Of a DNA stretch of 39,777 nt, positions 18,746 to 26,912 are shown one piece after another. The notes beneath the pieces were generated by a model. The model did not search any database and had not been told where the DNA came from. It saw only the letters and a program-made list of their open reading frames with translations. This stretch comes from Rhodospirillaceae bacterium (lineage in GTDB: Bacteria > Pseudomonadota > Alphaproteobacteria > TMED109 > TMED131), in contig CACCMS010000006.1 of assembly GCA_902547175.1 (NCBI GenBank), positions 1 through 39,777 of the forward strand, in the 5' to 3' direction. Within the stretch, counting starts at the first letter, position 1; every line of letters starts with the position of its first letter. The translations under genes and the position numbers were made by a program.

Positions 18746-19180
18746 TTAATCTAGATCAGCTTTATCATTTTTAACCTGACATCTTCTTAGATTTAATTCG
18801 AGCCCTTTTTCATATTTGTTGCATCCCATAGTTCCAATATAGCAGTCAGCAATAATTATTTCTCGAACATTTGCTTTTTGAGTAGTTGAGTTATAAGTAA
18901 TTAATGTTTTATATTTGCAGATATTTAGCTCATTATCACTACATGCTAGATAAGTTGAGTTTGGTAAAGAATATTCAATTTTATTATTAATTTCTTTTAC
19001 GTTTTTTATTGGTTGCCAGTTAGAATCAATTTTTTTAAAATAAAACTCACTATGATTGTTATATCTATCTATTTTATATGAATAACCATTTTCACATTCA
19101 AATATTATTGCACTAGGACTTATAGAATATAAAAAAATAAATGTAATTAAAGAACAAAGTTGTATAAAAAACTTTTTCAT
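18746..19180 (-). CDS. Exported cysteine-containing protein of unknown function
   Basis: A 144-residue protein with an N-terminal signal sequence (MKKFFIQLCSLITFIFLYSI, cleavage near residue 23). The mature part has six cysteines (in ECENG, LACSD, NICKY, ADCYI, MGCNK and RRCQV), an even number compatible with disulfides in the periplasm. The rest is beta-strand-like with many polar residues. I recognise no family. It lies 10 bases after the stop of the GlcG-like gene on the same strand, so the two are probably cotranscribed. Confidence 0.72.
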   Translation of the reverse strand: MKKFFIQLCSLITFIFLYSISPSAIIFECENGYSYKIDRYNNHSEFYFKKIDSNWQPIKNVKEINNKIEYSLPNSTYLACSDNELNICKYKTLITYNSTTQKANVREIIIADCYIGTMGCNKYEKGLELNLRRCQVKNDKADLD

Positions 19181-19190
19181 AGCATTTTAA

Positions 19191-19697
19191 TTACAAATAT
19201 TCATCTACTGCTAACAAAGCAGCATTAGCACATTGTTCATCTTCATCTCCTGTAGCTCCACTAACTCCAATAGCTCCTAAAAGTATACCATTTTTAGTTT
19301 TTATAGGTAATCCTCCAGGGAAAGCAACTATGTTTTCTGAATGTGCTAGTCCAGGTACTCTTCCAGGTTTGCCATCTTTTCCATAAACAATATCTTGAAT
19401 TGTTCTGGTAGGCACTGGAATGCCTGCAGAGGAGTTAGCTTTTGCAATAGCAATATCTATACTTAATAAAAATGAATTATTCTGTCTTCTAAATAAAACT
19501 AAATCTCCGCCAGCGTCAACTATTGCTATATTAACAGGTCTATAACCTGTTTTCTTTTGATGGCTTTCACAAGCATCAGCCATAATTTTTGCAAATTTTA
19601 GATTAATAACAGGCTTCATTTGGATACTATTATCTTGAGCAAAAGTTATGAAGCTAAAGTTAAAAAGAATTAAAAAAATAAAAATTTTTTTAAGCAT
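19191..19697 (-). CDS. Exported GlcG/HbpS-like protein (DUF336 family)
   Basis: A 168-residue protein with a signal sequence ending near TFA/QDN and a GlcG/HbpS domain over the rest. Family marks are AIVDAGGDLVLFRR, the Ala/Lys-rich IDIAIAKANSS helix, FPGGLPI and GAIGVSGATGDEDEQCA. HbpS binds heme or iron and works extracellularly in a redox-sensing system; GlcG is linked to glycolate use, but most members are of unknown role. A strong AAGGAGTAATC ribosome site precedes the ATG. It is divergent from hflX with 45 bases between the starts. Confidence 0.9.
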   Translation of the reverse strand: MLKKIFIFLILFNFSFITFAQDNSIQMKPVINLKFAKIMADACESHQKKTGYRPVNIAIVDAGGDLVLFRRQNNSFLLSIDIAIAKANSSAGIPVPTRTIQDIVYGKDGKPGRVPGLAHSENIVAFPGGLPIKTKNGILLGAIGVSGATGDEDEQCANAALLAVDEYL

Positions 19698-19742
19698 ATG
19701 ATTACTCCTTTTATGTATAAATGCTATTATATTAAATTAATT

Positions 19743-20852
19743 ATGAAAAAAGCGATAGTAATATATCCTGTCTTAGAAAACCTAGATAAAAATTTAATAG
19801 AGAATAAATTAATAGAAACTTGTAACTTAGCAGAGGCTATTTATTTAGATGTTATTCATAAAGAGTATTTTAAACTCAATAAACCGGACCCCAAAGCTTT
19901 AATAAGAAGAGGAAAAGTAAATCACTTTTTAGAACTTTTTAATGATTTTAATTTCAAAGGCAATGATAGTATTCTTATTTTTGCAATTGATATTTCTCCT
20001 ATACAACAAAGAAATTTAGAAAAGATATATAAAATAAAAATTTTAGATAAAACTAGTTTAATATTGGAAATATTTGGAGAACGTGCTTTTTCTAAAATAG
20101 GTAGAATACAAGTTGAATTAGCTCATTTGAGTTGGCAGAAAAGTAGATTAGTTAGAAGTTGGACACACTTAGAAAGGCAAAGAGGAGGTTTTGGTTTTTT
20201 AGGTGGACCAGGTGAGTCTCAAATAGAGTTAGATAAGAGGATGATTAATAAAAGAATAAAGCAATTAAAGTTTTTAATTTTAAAAGCAAAAAAAACTAGA
20301 GAAATTCAATATAATAATAGACAGAAAAAAAGAGTGCCAGTTGTTTCTCTGCTAGGTTACACTAATGCAGGTAAGTCTACACTATTTAACTCCTTAACTA
20401 AATTAAAGGTAAGTGCAAAAAATAAGTTATTTGAAACTTTAGATACAAAGATTTCTTATTTTTATTTACCTCTAACAAAAAAAGCATATATCAATGATAC
20501 CGTGGGCTTTATATCTGATCTACCTACTTTATTAGTTGAAGCTTTTAAAAGCACTTTGGACGAGGTTACTAAAGCTGATTTATTAATTCACGTTAGAGAT
20601 ATTAGTATAAGCAATCATGAAGAACAAAAAACTGATGTTTTGAATATTTTAAAACAATTAAATATTATTCCTAATACAATTGAAGGCCCCCCTATGATAG
20701 AAGTGATAAATAAAGTGGATGTAAGTAATGCTGAGACTAAAAACTTTTTTAAAAATAAAAAAAATACTTTTTTAATATCTGCTAAAACTGGTGAGGGTAT
20801 TGAAAGTTTAAAAAATGGAATAGATAAAATTTTGCATTCTTTTTCAGTTTAA
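19743..20852 (+). CDS. hflX: GTPase HflX
   Basis: A 369-residue ribosome-associated GTPase that splits stalled 70S ribosomes under stress. The N-terminal HflX domain ends in the glycine-rich RQRGGFGFLGGPGESQIE, with KRMINKRIKQLK after it. The G domain has G1 GYTNAGKST, G3 DTVGFI, G4 NKVD and G5 SAKTGEG. I use the ATG at 19743 (MKKAIVIYP); an upstream in-frame ATG at 19698 would add 15 residues that do not fit the family and lie in the promoter region of the divergent gene. The gene runs to within 51 bases of the aldehyde dehydrogenase, which may follow on the same transcript. Confidence 0.95.
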   Translation: MKKAIVIYPVLENLDKNLIENKLIETCNLAEAIYLDVIHKEYFKLNKPDPKALIRRGKVNHFLELFNDFNFKGNDSILIFAIDISPIQQRNLEKIYKIKILDKTSLILEIFGERAFSKIGRIQVELAHLSWQKSRLVRSWTHLERQRGGFGFLGGPGESQIELDKRMINKRIKQLKFLILKAKKTREIQYNNRQKKRVPVVSLLGYTNAGKSTLFNSLTKLKVSAKNKLFETLDTKISYFYLPLTKKAYINDTVGFISDLPTLLVEAFKSTLDEVTKADLLIHVRDISISNHEEQKTDVLNILKQLNIIPNTIEGPPMIEVINKVDVSNAETKNFFKNKKNTFLISAKTGEGIESLKNGIDKILHSFSV

Positions 20853-20903
20853 TATTTTTTGAAAAAAAAAATTATGTTAATATAGAAAAAAATTAAAAAT
20901 AAT

Positions 20904-22337
20904 ATGAATAATAACAACAAATTTTTTATAAATGGAAAATGGGTAGAGCCTAATTCTAATGAGACCTTATCAGTTATTAATCCGGCTAATGAAGAAGTCA
21001 TTTGTGATATAAGCTTAGGTAATCAATCTGATCTTGATGCTGCTGTTGCTGCAGCTAGAAATGCATTTATTAACTATAGTAAATCTTCTAAGGAAGACAG
21101 ATTAAATATTTTAGAAAGAATAATATCATCATATAAAAAAAGAATGAATGATTTATCTAATGCTGTAACAATTGAAATGGGGGCACCTAAAACATTATCA
21201 GAAAAAGCACAAGTTCCATCTGGTCTTGGCCATTTTATGCAAGCTAAAAAGATTTTAGAAAATTTTAGTTTTGAAAAAGAGGTAAATTCTTCAATAGTGC
21301 AAAAAGAACCAGTAGGAGTTTGCGGTTTAATAACACCATGGAATTGGCCACTTAACCAAATTGCTTGTAAGGTTGCTCCTGCGTTAGCTGCGGGATGCAC
21401 AATGATACTTAAACCCAGTGAAGAGGCTCCATTAAGCGCTATCATTTTCGCTGAAATTATTGAAGATGCTAAACTGCCTGATGGTATTTTTAATTTAATT
21501 AATGGAAATGGAAGTGAATTAGGTGTAAGTATGAGCAAACACCTTGGTATAGATATGATGTCTTTTACTGGATCAACTAGAGCAGGTGTTTCTGTGGCCA
21601 AGAACTCTGCTGATACTGTAAAAAGGGTTACACAGGAATTAGGAGGAAAATCAGCTAATATTATTTTAGATGATGTAGATTTTGCAAAGGCAGTATCTAA
21701 AGGTATATTCCATTGCATGAATAATACTGGACAATCCTGCAATGCTCCTACCAGAATGTTAATACCTGCTGATAAGATGGACGAAGCCATAAATATATCT
21801 AAAGAAACTGTTTTAAAACTTAAAGTCGGTGACCCTCAAGATGAAAGTATTAGTATGGGGCCAGTAGTTAATAAAAATCAGTTTTTAAAAATTAAAGAAT
21901 ATATTAGTAAAGGAATAGAAGAGGGGGCAACATTAGTTACAGGGAAAGAAGAAACTATTAAAGATAATGAGAAGGGCTATTTTATTAGTCCTACAATATT
22001 TGCTAATGTAACAAAGGACATGACAATTTCTAAAGAAGAAATATTTGGCCCAGTGTTAAGTATTATTGGTTATCATTCAGAAGAAGAAGCAATAGATATA
22101 GCTAACGATAGTATTTATGGACTTTCAGGATATATTTCTTCTAATGATACGACTAAAGCTAAACAGTTTGCTAGTAAGTTACGTACTGGCATGGTGCATA
22201 TAAATTATGCTCCTGTTGATCAGTCTTTACCGTTTGGTGGTTATAAAATGTCTGGAAACGGCAGAGAATGGGGTGAACATGGCATAGAAGATTTTCTAGA
22301 AACAAAAGCTATAATCGGTATAAATAATAATACCTAA
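20904..22337 (+). CDS. NAD(P)-dependent aldehyde dehydrogenase
   Basis: A 477-residue aldehyde dehydrogenase of the general ALDH superfamily, which oxidises aldehydes to acids. Landmarks are FFINGKWVEP, TPWNWPLNQIACKVAPALAA, GSTRAGVSVA, the catalytic base Glu in QELGGKSANI, the catalytic Cys279 in GQSCNAPTR, and EEIFGPVLSI. The C-terminal PFGGYKMSGNGREWGEHGIEDF is typical. Substrate is uncertain. It converges on boxB with 17 bases between the stops, so it could serve the benzoate pathway, whose ring-cleavage product carries a semialdehyde, but it does not look like the classical BoxD and may simply follow hflX. Confidence 0.93.
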   Translation: MNNNNKFFINGKWVEPNSNETLSVINPANEEVICDISLGNQSDLDAAVAAARNAFINYSKSSKEDRLNILERIISSYKKRMNDLSNAVTIEMGAPKTLSEKAQVPSGLGHFMQAKKILENFSFEKEVNSSIVQKEPVGVCGLITPWNWPLNQIACKVAPALAAGCTMILKPSEEAPLSAIIFAEIIEDAKLPDGIFNLINGNGSELGVSMSKHLGIDMMSFTGSTRAGVSVAKNSADTVKRVTQELGGKSANIILDDVDFAKAVSKGIFHCMNNTGQSCNAPTRMLIPADKMDEAINISKETVLKLKVGDPQDESISMGPVVNKNQFLKIKEYISKGIEEGATLVTGKEETIKDNEKGYFISPTIFANVTKDMTISKEEIFGPVLSIIGYHSEEEAIDIANDSIYGLSGYISSNDTTKAKQFASKLRTGMVHINYAPVDQSLPFGGYKMSGNGREWGEHGIEDFLETKAIIGINNNT

Positions 22338-22354
22338 GCAATTGTTTTTAAATA

Positions 22355-23782
22355 CTAATTTAAATCTACGTAACTGTAATCAATTTCTTGATTATTTATC
22401 CCTCTTCTAGGTTTAGTAATCCAACTAGCAGTTTTGCCTGGATCTAATTCCTGGATCATTAAACTATTTATAAATTTCTTATCATTTTCTGAAGGTAACC
22501 AACTAGCAAGTTTCCTGTTATATATATCTTGATTTATAAATTCACCTTTAGGATTAATTGACAAATTTGCCCAAACACCAATATTTCTTCTGAATTTTGT
22601 AGAAGGTAGTGCTAGACTATATTCTTCGTATCCATATTTTTTAATTAATCTATTCCATCTTTTGATACCAATGTTGCAATCATCTACGTATGCCTGTCTT
22701 GTTATTTCATTCATAGCATTACGCATTGGTACTTTTTTATTTATTATTTTGCCATTTTCTAATGCTTCTATATTAAATAATGTATTTTTTTCGCTATGAT
22801 CATTATATCTAAACTCATCAGGTCTTCCCTTTAATCCATTAGCAAATGCAGTTGCAGCATTAGTCGATATTTCTGATCCAAATAGATCTAAAGAAGAAGA
22901 AAACCAAAAGTTAATATATTTTTGAATTGTTACTAAATCAACAGCTCCAGCATTTCTTATATTATCTACAGAGTCTGTTTTTAATTCTTTCATTTTTTCT
23001 AATGTTCTTTCTATCATTCTAGTAATACCAGACTCCCCAACTTGCATATGATGAGCTTCCTCAGTAAGCATAAATTGACAGGTCCTTGCTAAAGGATCAA
23101 AGCTACTTTCAGCTAATGACTTTAATTGATACTTTCCATCTCTATCGGTAAAGTAGGTAAACATGAAAAAACTTACCCAGTCTGAAATAGGCTCATTAAA
23201 AGTACCTAAAATTCTTGGGTTATCTTGATCACCTGAATTTCTTTCTAATAGTGATTCAGCTTCTTCTCTACCATCTCTTCCAAAATAAGCATGTAATAGA
23301 TAAACCATTGCCCACAGATGTCTGCCTTCTTCAACATTAACTTGGAATAAGTTTCTTAAATCAAATAATGATGGACAAGTTTTACCAAGCATTCTTTGCT
23401 GTTCAACTGAGGCTGGTTCAGTGTCACCCTGAGTAACAATTAATCTTCTTAATACGGATCTGTAATCGCCAGGAACTTGTTGCCAAACAGGTTTACCAAT
23501 ATTATCACCAAAATGTATTTTTTTATCTTTAACTTGGTCAGCTAAAAATATTCCCCATCTATATTCAGGCATCTTAACTTTTCCATAAGAAGCCCATCCT
23601 GCAGCATCAACTGAAACTGCTGTTCTCAAATACACATCATAAGATTGAAAGCCATCTGGCCCCATATCATTCCACCAAGATTTAAATTTTGGTTGCCAAT
23701 GTTCTAAGGCTCTTTGCAAGGACAAGTCATTGCTTAAGTCTACATTGTTAGGAATTTTTTCTTGATAATTTAGATTACTCAT
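22355..23782 (-). CDS. boxB: Benzoyl-CoA 2,3-epoxidase, oxygenase subunit BoxB
   Basis: Diiron monooxygenase that inserts one oxygen into benzoyl-CoA to give 2,3-epoxybenzoyl-CoA in aerobic hybrid benzoate degradation. The 475 residues match BoxB over their whole length: NNVDLSNDLSLQRALEHWQP near the start, PDGFQSYDVYLRTA, RLIVTQGDTEPASVEQQR, NLFQVNVEEGRHLW and FMLTEEAHHMQVGESG. Carboxylate and histidine metal ligands are in place: Glu122, Glu151/152 with His155, Asp213, and Glu241/242 with His244/245. It starts 3 bases after the boxC stop, so boxC and boxB are one unit. BoxA, the usual NADPH reductase partner, is absent from the window. Confidence 0.96.
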   Translation of the reverse strand: MSNLNYQEKIPNNVDLSNDLSLQRALEHWQPKFKSWWNDMGPDGFQSYDVYLRTAVSVDAAGWASYGKVKMPEYRWGIFLADQVKDKKIHFGDNIGKPVWQQVPGDYRSVLRRLIVTQGDTEPASVEQQRMLGKTCPSLFDLRNLFQVNVEEGRHLWAMVYLLHAYFGRDGREEAESLLERNSGDQDNPRILGTFNEPISDWVSFFMFTYFTDRDGKYQLKSLAESSFDPLARTCQFMLTEEAHHMQVGESGITRMIERTLEKMKELKTDSVDNIRNAGAVDLVTIQKYINFWFSSSLDLFGSEISTNAATAFANGLKGRPDEFRYNDHSEKNTLFNIEALENGKIINKKVPMRNAMNEITRQAYVDDCNIGIKRWNRLIKKYGYEEYSLALPSTKFRRNIGVWANLSINPKGEFINQDIYNRKLASWLPSENDKKFINSLMIQELDPGKTASWITKPRRGINNQEIDYSYVDLN

Positions 23783-23785
23783 AAG

Positions 23786-25447
23786 TTACACCCTCTTGTT
23801 GTCAAATTTAGCTTTACTGCCTGTTCCAAATAATTTTAATGCTCCTTCATCACTTGATGCGTTAGGTCTATTAAATATCCAGTTCTGCCAAGCAGATAGT
23901 CTGCCGAATATTTTTGTTTCACAAGATTCTTTACCTGGAAACCTTAAATTAGCTTCTAATCCAGTAAGTGCATCTGGTGAAAAGGACGCTCTTTCTTCTA
24001 TACTTAATCTAATTTCATCATTCCAATCTAAATCATCAGGAATAACAGTTATTAGTTCATGATTAAAGGCCTCTTCAGCATTTAGATTTTTGTCACATAA
24101 GTCATGAAGTTTACTTAATTTAATATCATCATTATTAAATCTTGTTTGTAACCTAGTTTGGCCATTTACCATCTCAAGACTTTTAAAATTTAATTTACTT
24201 AAACTTATGAATGGCCCGCTTTTATTTTCATTTAATAAAGCATTATTTATCATGTAAGTACGATCAGCGCAAAAAAGAAGCTCTGATAAAAAGCCAGAAA
24301 AACAACTTTTATTATCAACAATAGTAAATATTGTTCTTGATGAAATATCAAGTCTTGAAAATGTTCTTCTCATAAAGCCAATAGTTTCGTTCACTAGCCA
24401 ATTATCTTTATTTTCTTCTAGTAAATTAGTAAGTTTCTGTATAACTGTTGATGAACCTTCGGATTGTATAGTTATAACACCAGTTTCAAGTTCGTTAGCT
24501 CTTAACATTAATATTAAATCATCTAATTCTCTTACAAATTTTAAAACCCAATATTCTGAACCTTTTTCTAGTAACTCATTAATTGCAATAATTTCATTTT
24601 CTTTCGGCCCATGAATTTTAATTTCAGCCACTCTACTGTCTTTATTTAAAACACAAGATATAGTTTCATAATTAATATTTTTATCAGTAACAGTTCTTTT
24701 AATGTTGTTTAGAGTAATTCCAGTACTTCCATTACGAAGTTTAACTTTACTTTCTAAAAACGATACTCTTTCATCAATAAGACTATTAAATTTAGAAGGC
24801 GGAGCAATATGATCTACTAAATTCCAATCTAGTGCTTTTTTTCCCCTTACGCCATCGGCATTTGTACAAAATATATCGGCTATATCTTTTCTAACTTTAC
24901 GTTTATCTGTTAATCTTGTTAGTCCTCCTGTTCCAGGTAAAACTCCTAACAATGGAACTTCTGGTAGGCTAACGGTGCTTGAACGATCATCAACTAATAG
25001 AATTTCATCGCATGCAAGAGCTACCTCATATCCACCACCTGCACAAATACCATTAACTGCAGCAATAAACTTTAAAGACCCAGAATTACTTGAGTCCTCA
25101 AATCCATTTCTAGTTTCATTCGTAAACTTACAAAAATTTACTTTCCAGGAATGTTCAGACATACCTAACATATATATGTTTGCTCCAGCAGAGAAGTTTT
25201 TTTCCTGTTTTGAGGTTATTACAACAACTTTAACCTGAGGTTGCTCGAATCTTATTCTTTGAATTATATCGTTTAATTCAATATCTACTCCTAAATCATA
25301 AGAGTTAAGTTTTAACTCATATCCAGGCCTTATGCCTTCATTTTCGGCTACATCAAGAAAAATAGTCGCTCTACTACCTTCAATTAATAGCTCCCAGTGT
25401 TTATAGTTATTGGGATCTCTATCAAATGTCACTATTTCATTTTTCAT
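23786..25447 (-). CDS. boxC: 2,3-epoxybenzoyl-CoA dihydrolase BoxC (benzoyl-CoA dihydrodiol lyase)
   Basis: Crotonase-fold enzyme that opens the ring of 2,3-epoxybenzoyl-CoA, releasing formate and 3,4-dehydroadipyl-CoA semialdehyde. Length is 553 residues from the chosen start, normal for BoxC. The first crotonase module shows RPGYELKLNSYDLGVDIEL, FSAGANIYML and GICAGGGYEVALACDEILL, followed by SLPEVPLLGVLPGTGGLTRL; a second, divergent module follows, ending in FNRPNASSDEGALKLFG. I choose the ATG at 25447: it lies 7 bases beyond a perfect TATAAT, so the mRNA may be leaderless. An ATG 18 bases upstream would fall within the promoter. boxR lies upstream on the same strand. Confidence 0.95.
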   Translation of the reverse strand: MKNEIVTFDRDPNNYKHWELLIEGSRATIFLDVAENEGIRPGYELKLNSYDLGVDIELNDIIQRIRFEQPQVKVVVITSKQEKNFSAGANIYMLGMSEHSWKVNFCKFTNETRNGFEDSSNSGSLKFIAAVNGICAGGGYEVALACDEILLVDDRSSTVSLPEVPLLGVLPGTGGLTRLTDKRKVRKDIADIFCTNADGVRGKKALDWNLVDHIAPPSKFNSLIDERVSFLESKVKLRNGSTGITLNNIKRTVTDKNINYETISCVLNKDSRVAEIKIHGPKENEIIAINELLEKGSEYWVLKFVRELDDLILMLRANELETGVITIQSEGSSTVIQKLTNLLEENKDNWLVNETIGFMRRTFSRLDISSRTIFTIVDNKSCFSGFLSELLFCADRTYMINNALLNENKSGPFISLSKLNFKSLEMVNGQTRLQTRFNNDDIKLSKLHDLCDKNLNAEEAFNHELITVIPDDLDWNDEIRLSIEERASFSPDALTGLEANLRFPGKESCETKIFGRLSAWQNWIFNRPNASSDEGALKLFGTGSKAKFDNKRV

Positions 25448-25465
25448 ATATGTATTATAGTACAT
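25447..25465 (-). promoter_or_regulatory. boxC promoter -10 with candidate BoxR operator
   Basis: On the minus strand this reads ATGTACTATAATACATATA. It holds a perfect -10 TATAAT (25454-25459) and an inverted repeat ATGTA/TACAT around it. The same 19-mer with two changes lies upstream of the flavodoxin gene at 26408-26426. The predicted transcript start falls at or next to the boxC ATG (25447). A -35 is only weakly visible. Sharing between two promoters on either side of boxR suggests a BoxR-binding site, by inference. Confidence 0.55.
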
Positions 25466-25485
25466 AAAGATATTTATTAAAAGTA

Positions 25486-26379
25486 TTAATTTTTTATTAG
25501 GTATTTGAAATCCTTATATGATGTAACAGGATTTTTGTCTTTAGTATTTAATATAACATCTGCTTGACTATATAAATTTTTTCTTTCTTTAAGAATATTA
25601 TTTAAATCATCCATCGCTTTTGGGTTAGAGGCCATAGGTCTTAAATCCCCTTGTTTAATGACTCTTTCCATATGTTCTTTAGGTGTTGCTTTGATCCAAA
25701 TTGTAAAAAAATTATTTAATACAAAATCAAAAGTTTGTTTTTCTGAAACCATACTTCCACCAGTAAGTATAATTAGTTTTTTATTTTTTTTTGATAAGTT
25801 AAATATAGCATTATACTCTAATCTTCTGTACATGCCTTGACCACCTAGTTCCATTATTTCATTAACTTTCATGCCAGATTCTTTTTCAATTTCATTTGTA
25901 ATTTCATATAACGGCATATTGAATTCTTCACTAAACATAGACCCTAAAGTAGTTTTACCTGCTCCTCTTAAGCCTATTAACGCTATTTTATTTTTATTTA
26001 TTTTCTTTGGCTGTTCTTTATCAAATTTATTTAAAAATAATAATATTTCTTTAAGTTGAACATTATTATACTGGTCAATTTTATTTTTAACTAAGTTCTT
26101 TTTATTATCACTATTTTCTGTAAACATTAGCTCTTTAAATGTAATATTTAAAGCATATGCAATATTCTTTAATACAGAGATAGTAGGGTTGCCATTACCT
26201 GATTCTAATTTAGCTAAATAACGTAAAGATATTTTTGATTTTATTGCTAATATATCTCTAGTAATACCTCTTTGAATTCTAATTTTCTTTATAATCAGGC
26301 CTATATTTGCTAAAAGTTTTTTTTCCTTTTTAATCTTCAATGATGAGTTTAGAGAAAAGGTTTTTTTATAATTTCGCAT
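25486..26379 (-). CDS. boxR: BoxR/BzdR-type transcriptional regulator (XRE-type HTH plus shikimate-kinase-like domain)
   Basis: A 297-residue repressor that senses benzoyl-CoA and controls aromatic degradation genes. The N-terminal helix-turn-helix (about 24-85: LIIKKIRIQRGITRDILA, SLRYLAKLESGNGNPTISVL) is joined by a linker to a shikimate-kinase-like domain (about 128-297) with a P-loop GLRGAGKTT at 136-144, LGGQGMYRRLE and LTGGSMV. In BzdR and BoxR this domain binds benzoyl-CoA rather than acting as a kinase. It lies directly upstream of boxC, and is divergent from the flavodoxin and benzoate-CoA ligase genes. That placement fits a local regulator of both directions. Confidence 0.93.
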   Translation of the reverse strand: MRNYKKTFSLNSSLKIKKEKKLLANIGLIIKKIRIQRGITRDILAIKSKISLRYLAKLESGNGNPTISVLKNIAYALNITFKELMFTENSDNKKNLVKNKIDQYNNVQLKEILLFLNKFDKEQPKKINKNKIALIGLRGAGKTTLGSMFSEEFNMPLYEITNEIEKESGMKVNEIMELGGQGMYRRLEYNAIFNLSKKNKKLIILTGGSMVSEKQTFDFVLNNFFTIWIKATPKEHMERVIKQGDLRPMASNPKAMDDLNNILKERKNLYSQADVILNTKDKNPVTSYKDFKYLIKN

Positions 26380-26407
26380 TGTAGTCTTATATACTAAGTA
26401 TTGATTT

Positions 26408-26426
26408 ATGAACTATAATGCATATA
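26408..26426 (+). promoter_or_regulatory. Promoter -10 and candidate BoxR operator upstream of flavodoxin / benzoate-CoA ligase
   Basis: ATGAACTATAATGCATATA contains TATAAT (26414-26419) and is 17 of 19 identical to the boxC promoter motif on the other strand. It lies in the boxR-flavodoxin divergent gap, 25 bases before the flavodoxin ATG. ATG/CAT half-sites flank the -10, as in the boxC copy. Reading this as a BoxR site is inference. Confidence 0.55.
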
Positions 26427-26450
26427 ATAAAAAAAAACAATTTATTATTT

Positions 26451-26909
26451 ATGACAAAAAATCTTAATATTTATGTAGCAACTATGACTGGGACAGCTTT
26501 GATGGTTGCCGATGAAATAGAAGAATTCTGTAAAACTGAAGGTATTAATACAAATATAGTAGAAATGGATGCTTTAGAACCTAAAAATTTAGAGGATTTA
26601 AATTCACCCATTTTAATTGTTTCTTCTACATATGGGCAAGGAGATGTGCCAGATGGCAGTAAAAACTTTTATAATAACTTAAAGTCTAGTAAAATAAGTT
26701 TAAAGCATATTAAATATGCTGTTTTTGGATTAGGTGATATGACATATAAAGATACTTTCGCTTATGGTGGAAAAAAATTTGATCATTTATTTTTAGAGTT
26801 AAAGGCTAATAGGATAGGGGAACCGTTTTATCATGATGCATCAGATGGTTCTTTGCCTGAAGAGGAAGCAATTAATTGGTTTAAAGAAAAAATATTTAAG
26901 CTCTTATAA
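26451..26909 (+). CDS. Flavodoxin (MioC-like)
   Basis: A 152-residue FMN-binding electron carrier. The phosphate loop is near the start (NIYVATMTGTALMVADEIEEF), followed by SSTYGQGDVPDGSKNFY and AVFGLGDMTYKDTFAYGGKKFD, both isoalloxazine-contact loops, so it is a single-domain flavodoxin. I start at the ATG at 26451; an in-frame ATG at 26418 falls inside the predicted -10. It begins the plus-strand unit flavodoxin, benzoate-CoA ligase, hydrolase, with three bases to the ligase start. Because BoxA is absent nearby, this flavodoxin is a candidate electron donor for BoxB, which would be a new arrangement. Confidence 0.9.
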   Translation: MTKNLNIYVATMTGTALMVADEIEEFCKTEGINTNIVEMDALEPKNLEDLNSPILIVSSTYGQGDVPDGSKNFYNNLKSSKISLKHIKYAVFGLGDMTYKDTFAYGGKKFDHLFLELKANRIGEPFYHDASDGSLPEEEAINWFKEKIFKLL

Positions 26910-26912
26910 CTA

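Noticed and set aside
21074..21790. A 238-residue antisense open frame inside the aldehyde dehydrogenase gene
   Set aside because: A shadow of a conserved gene; its translation shows no family features.
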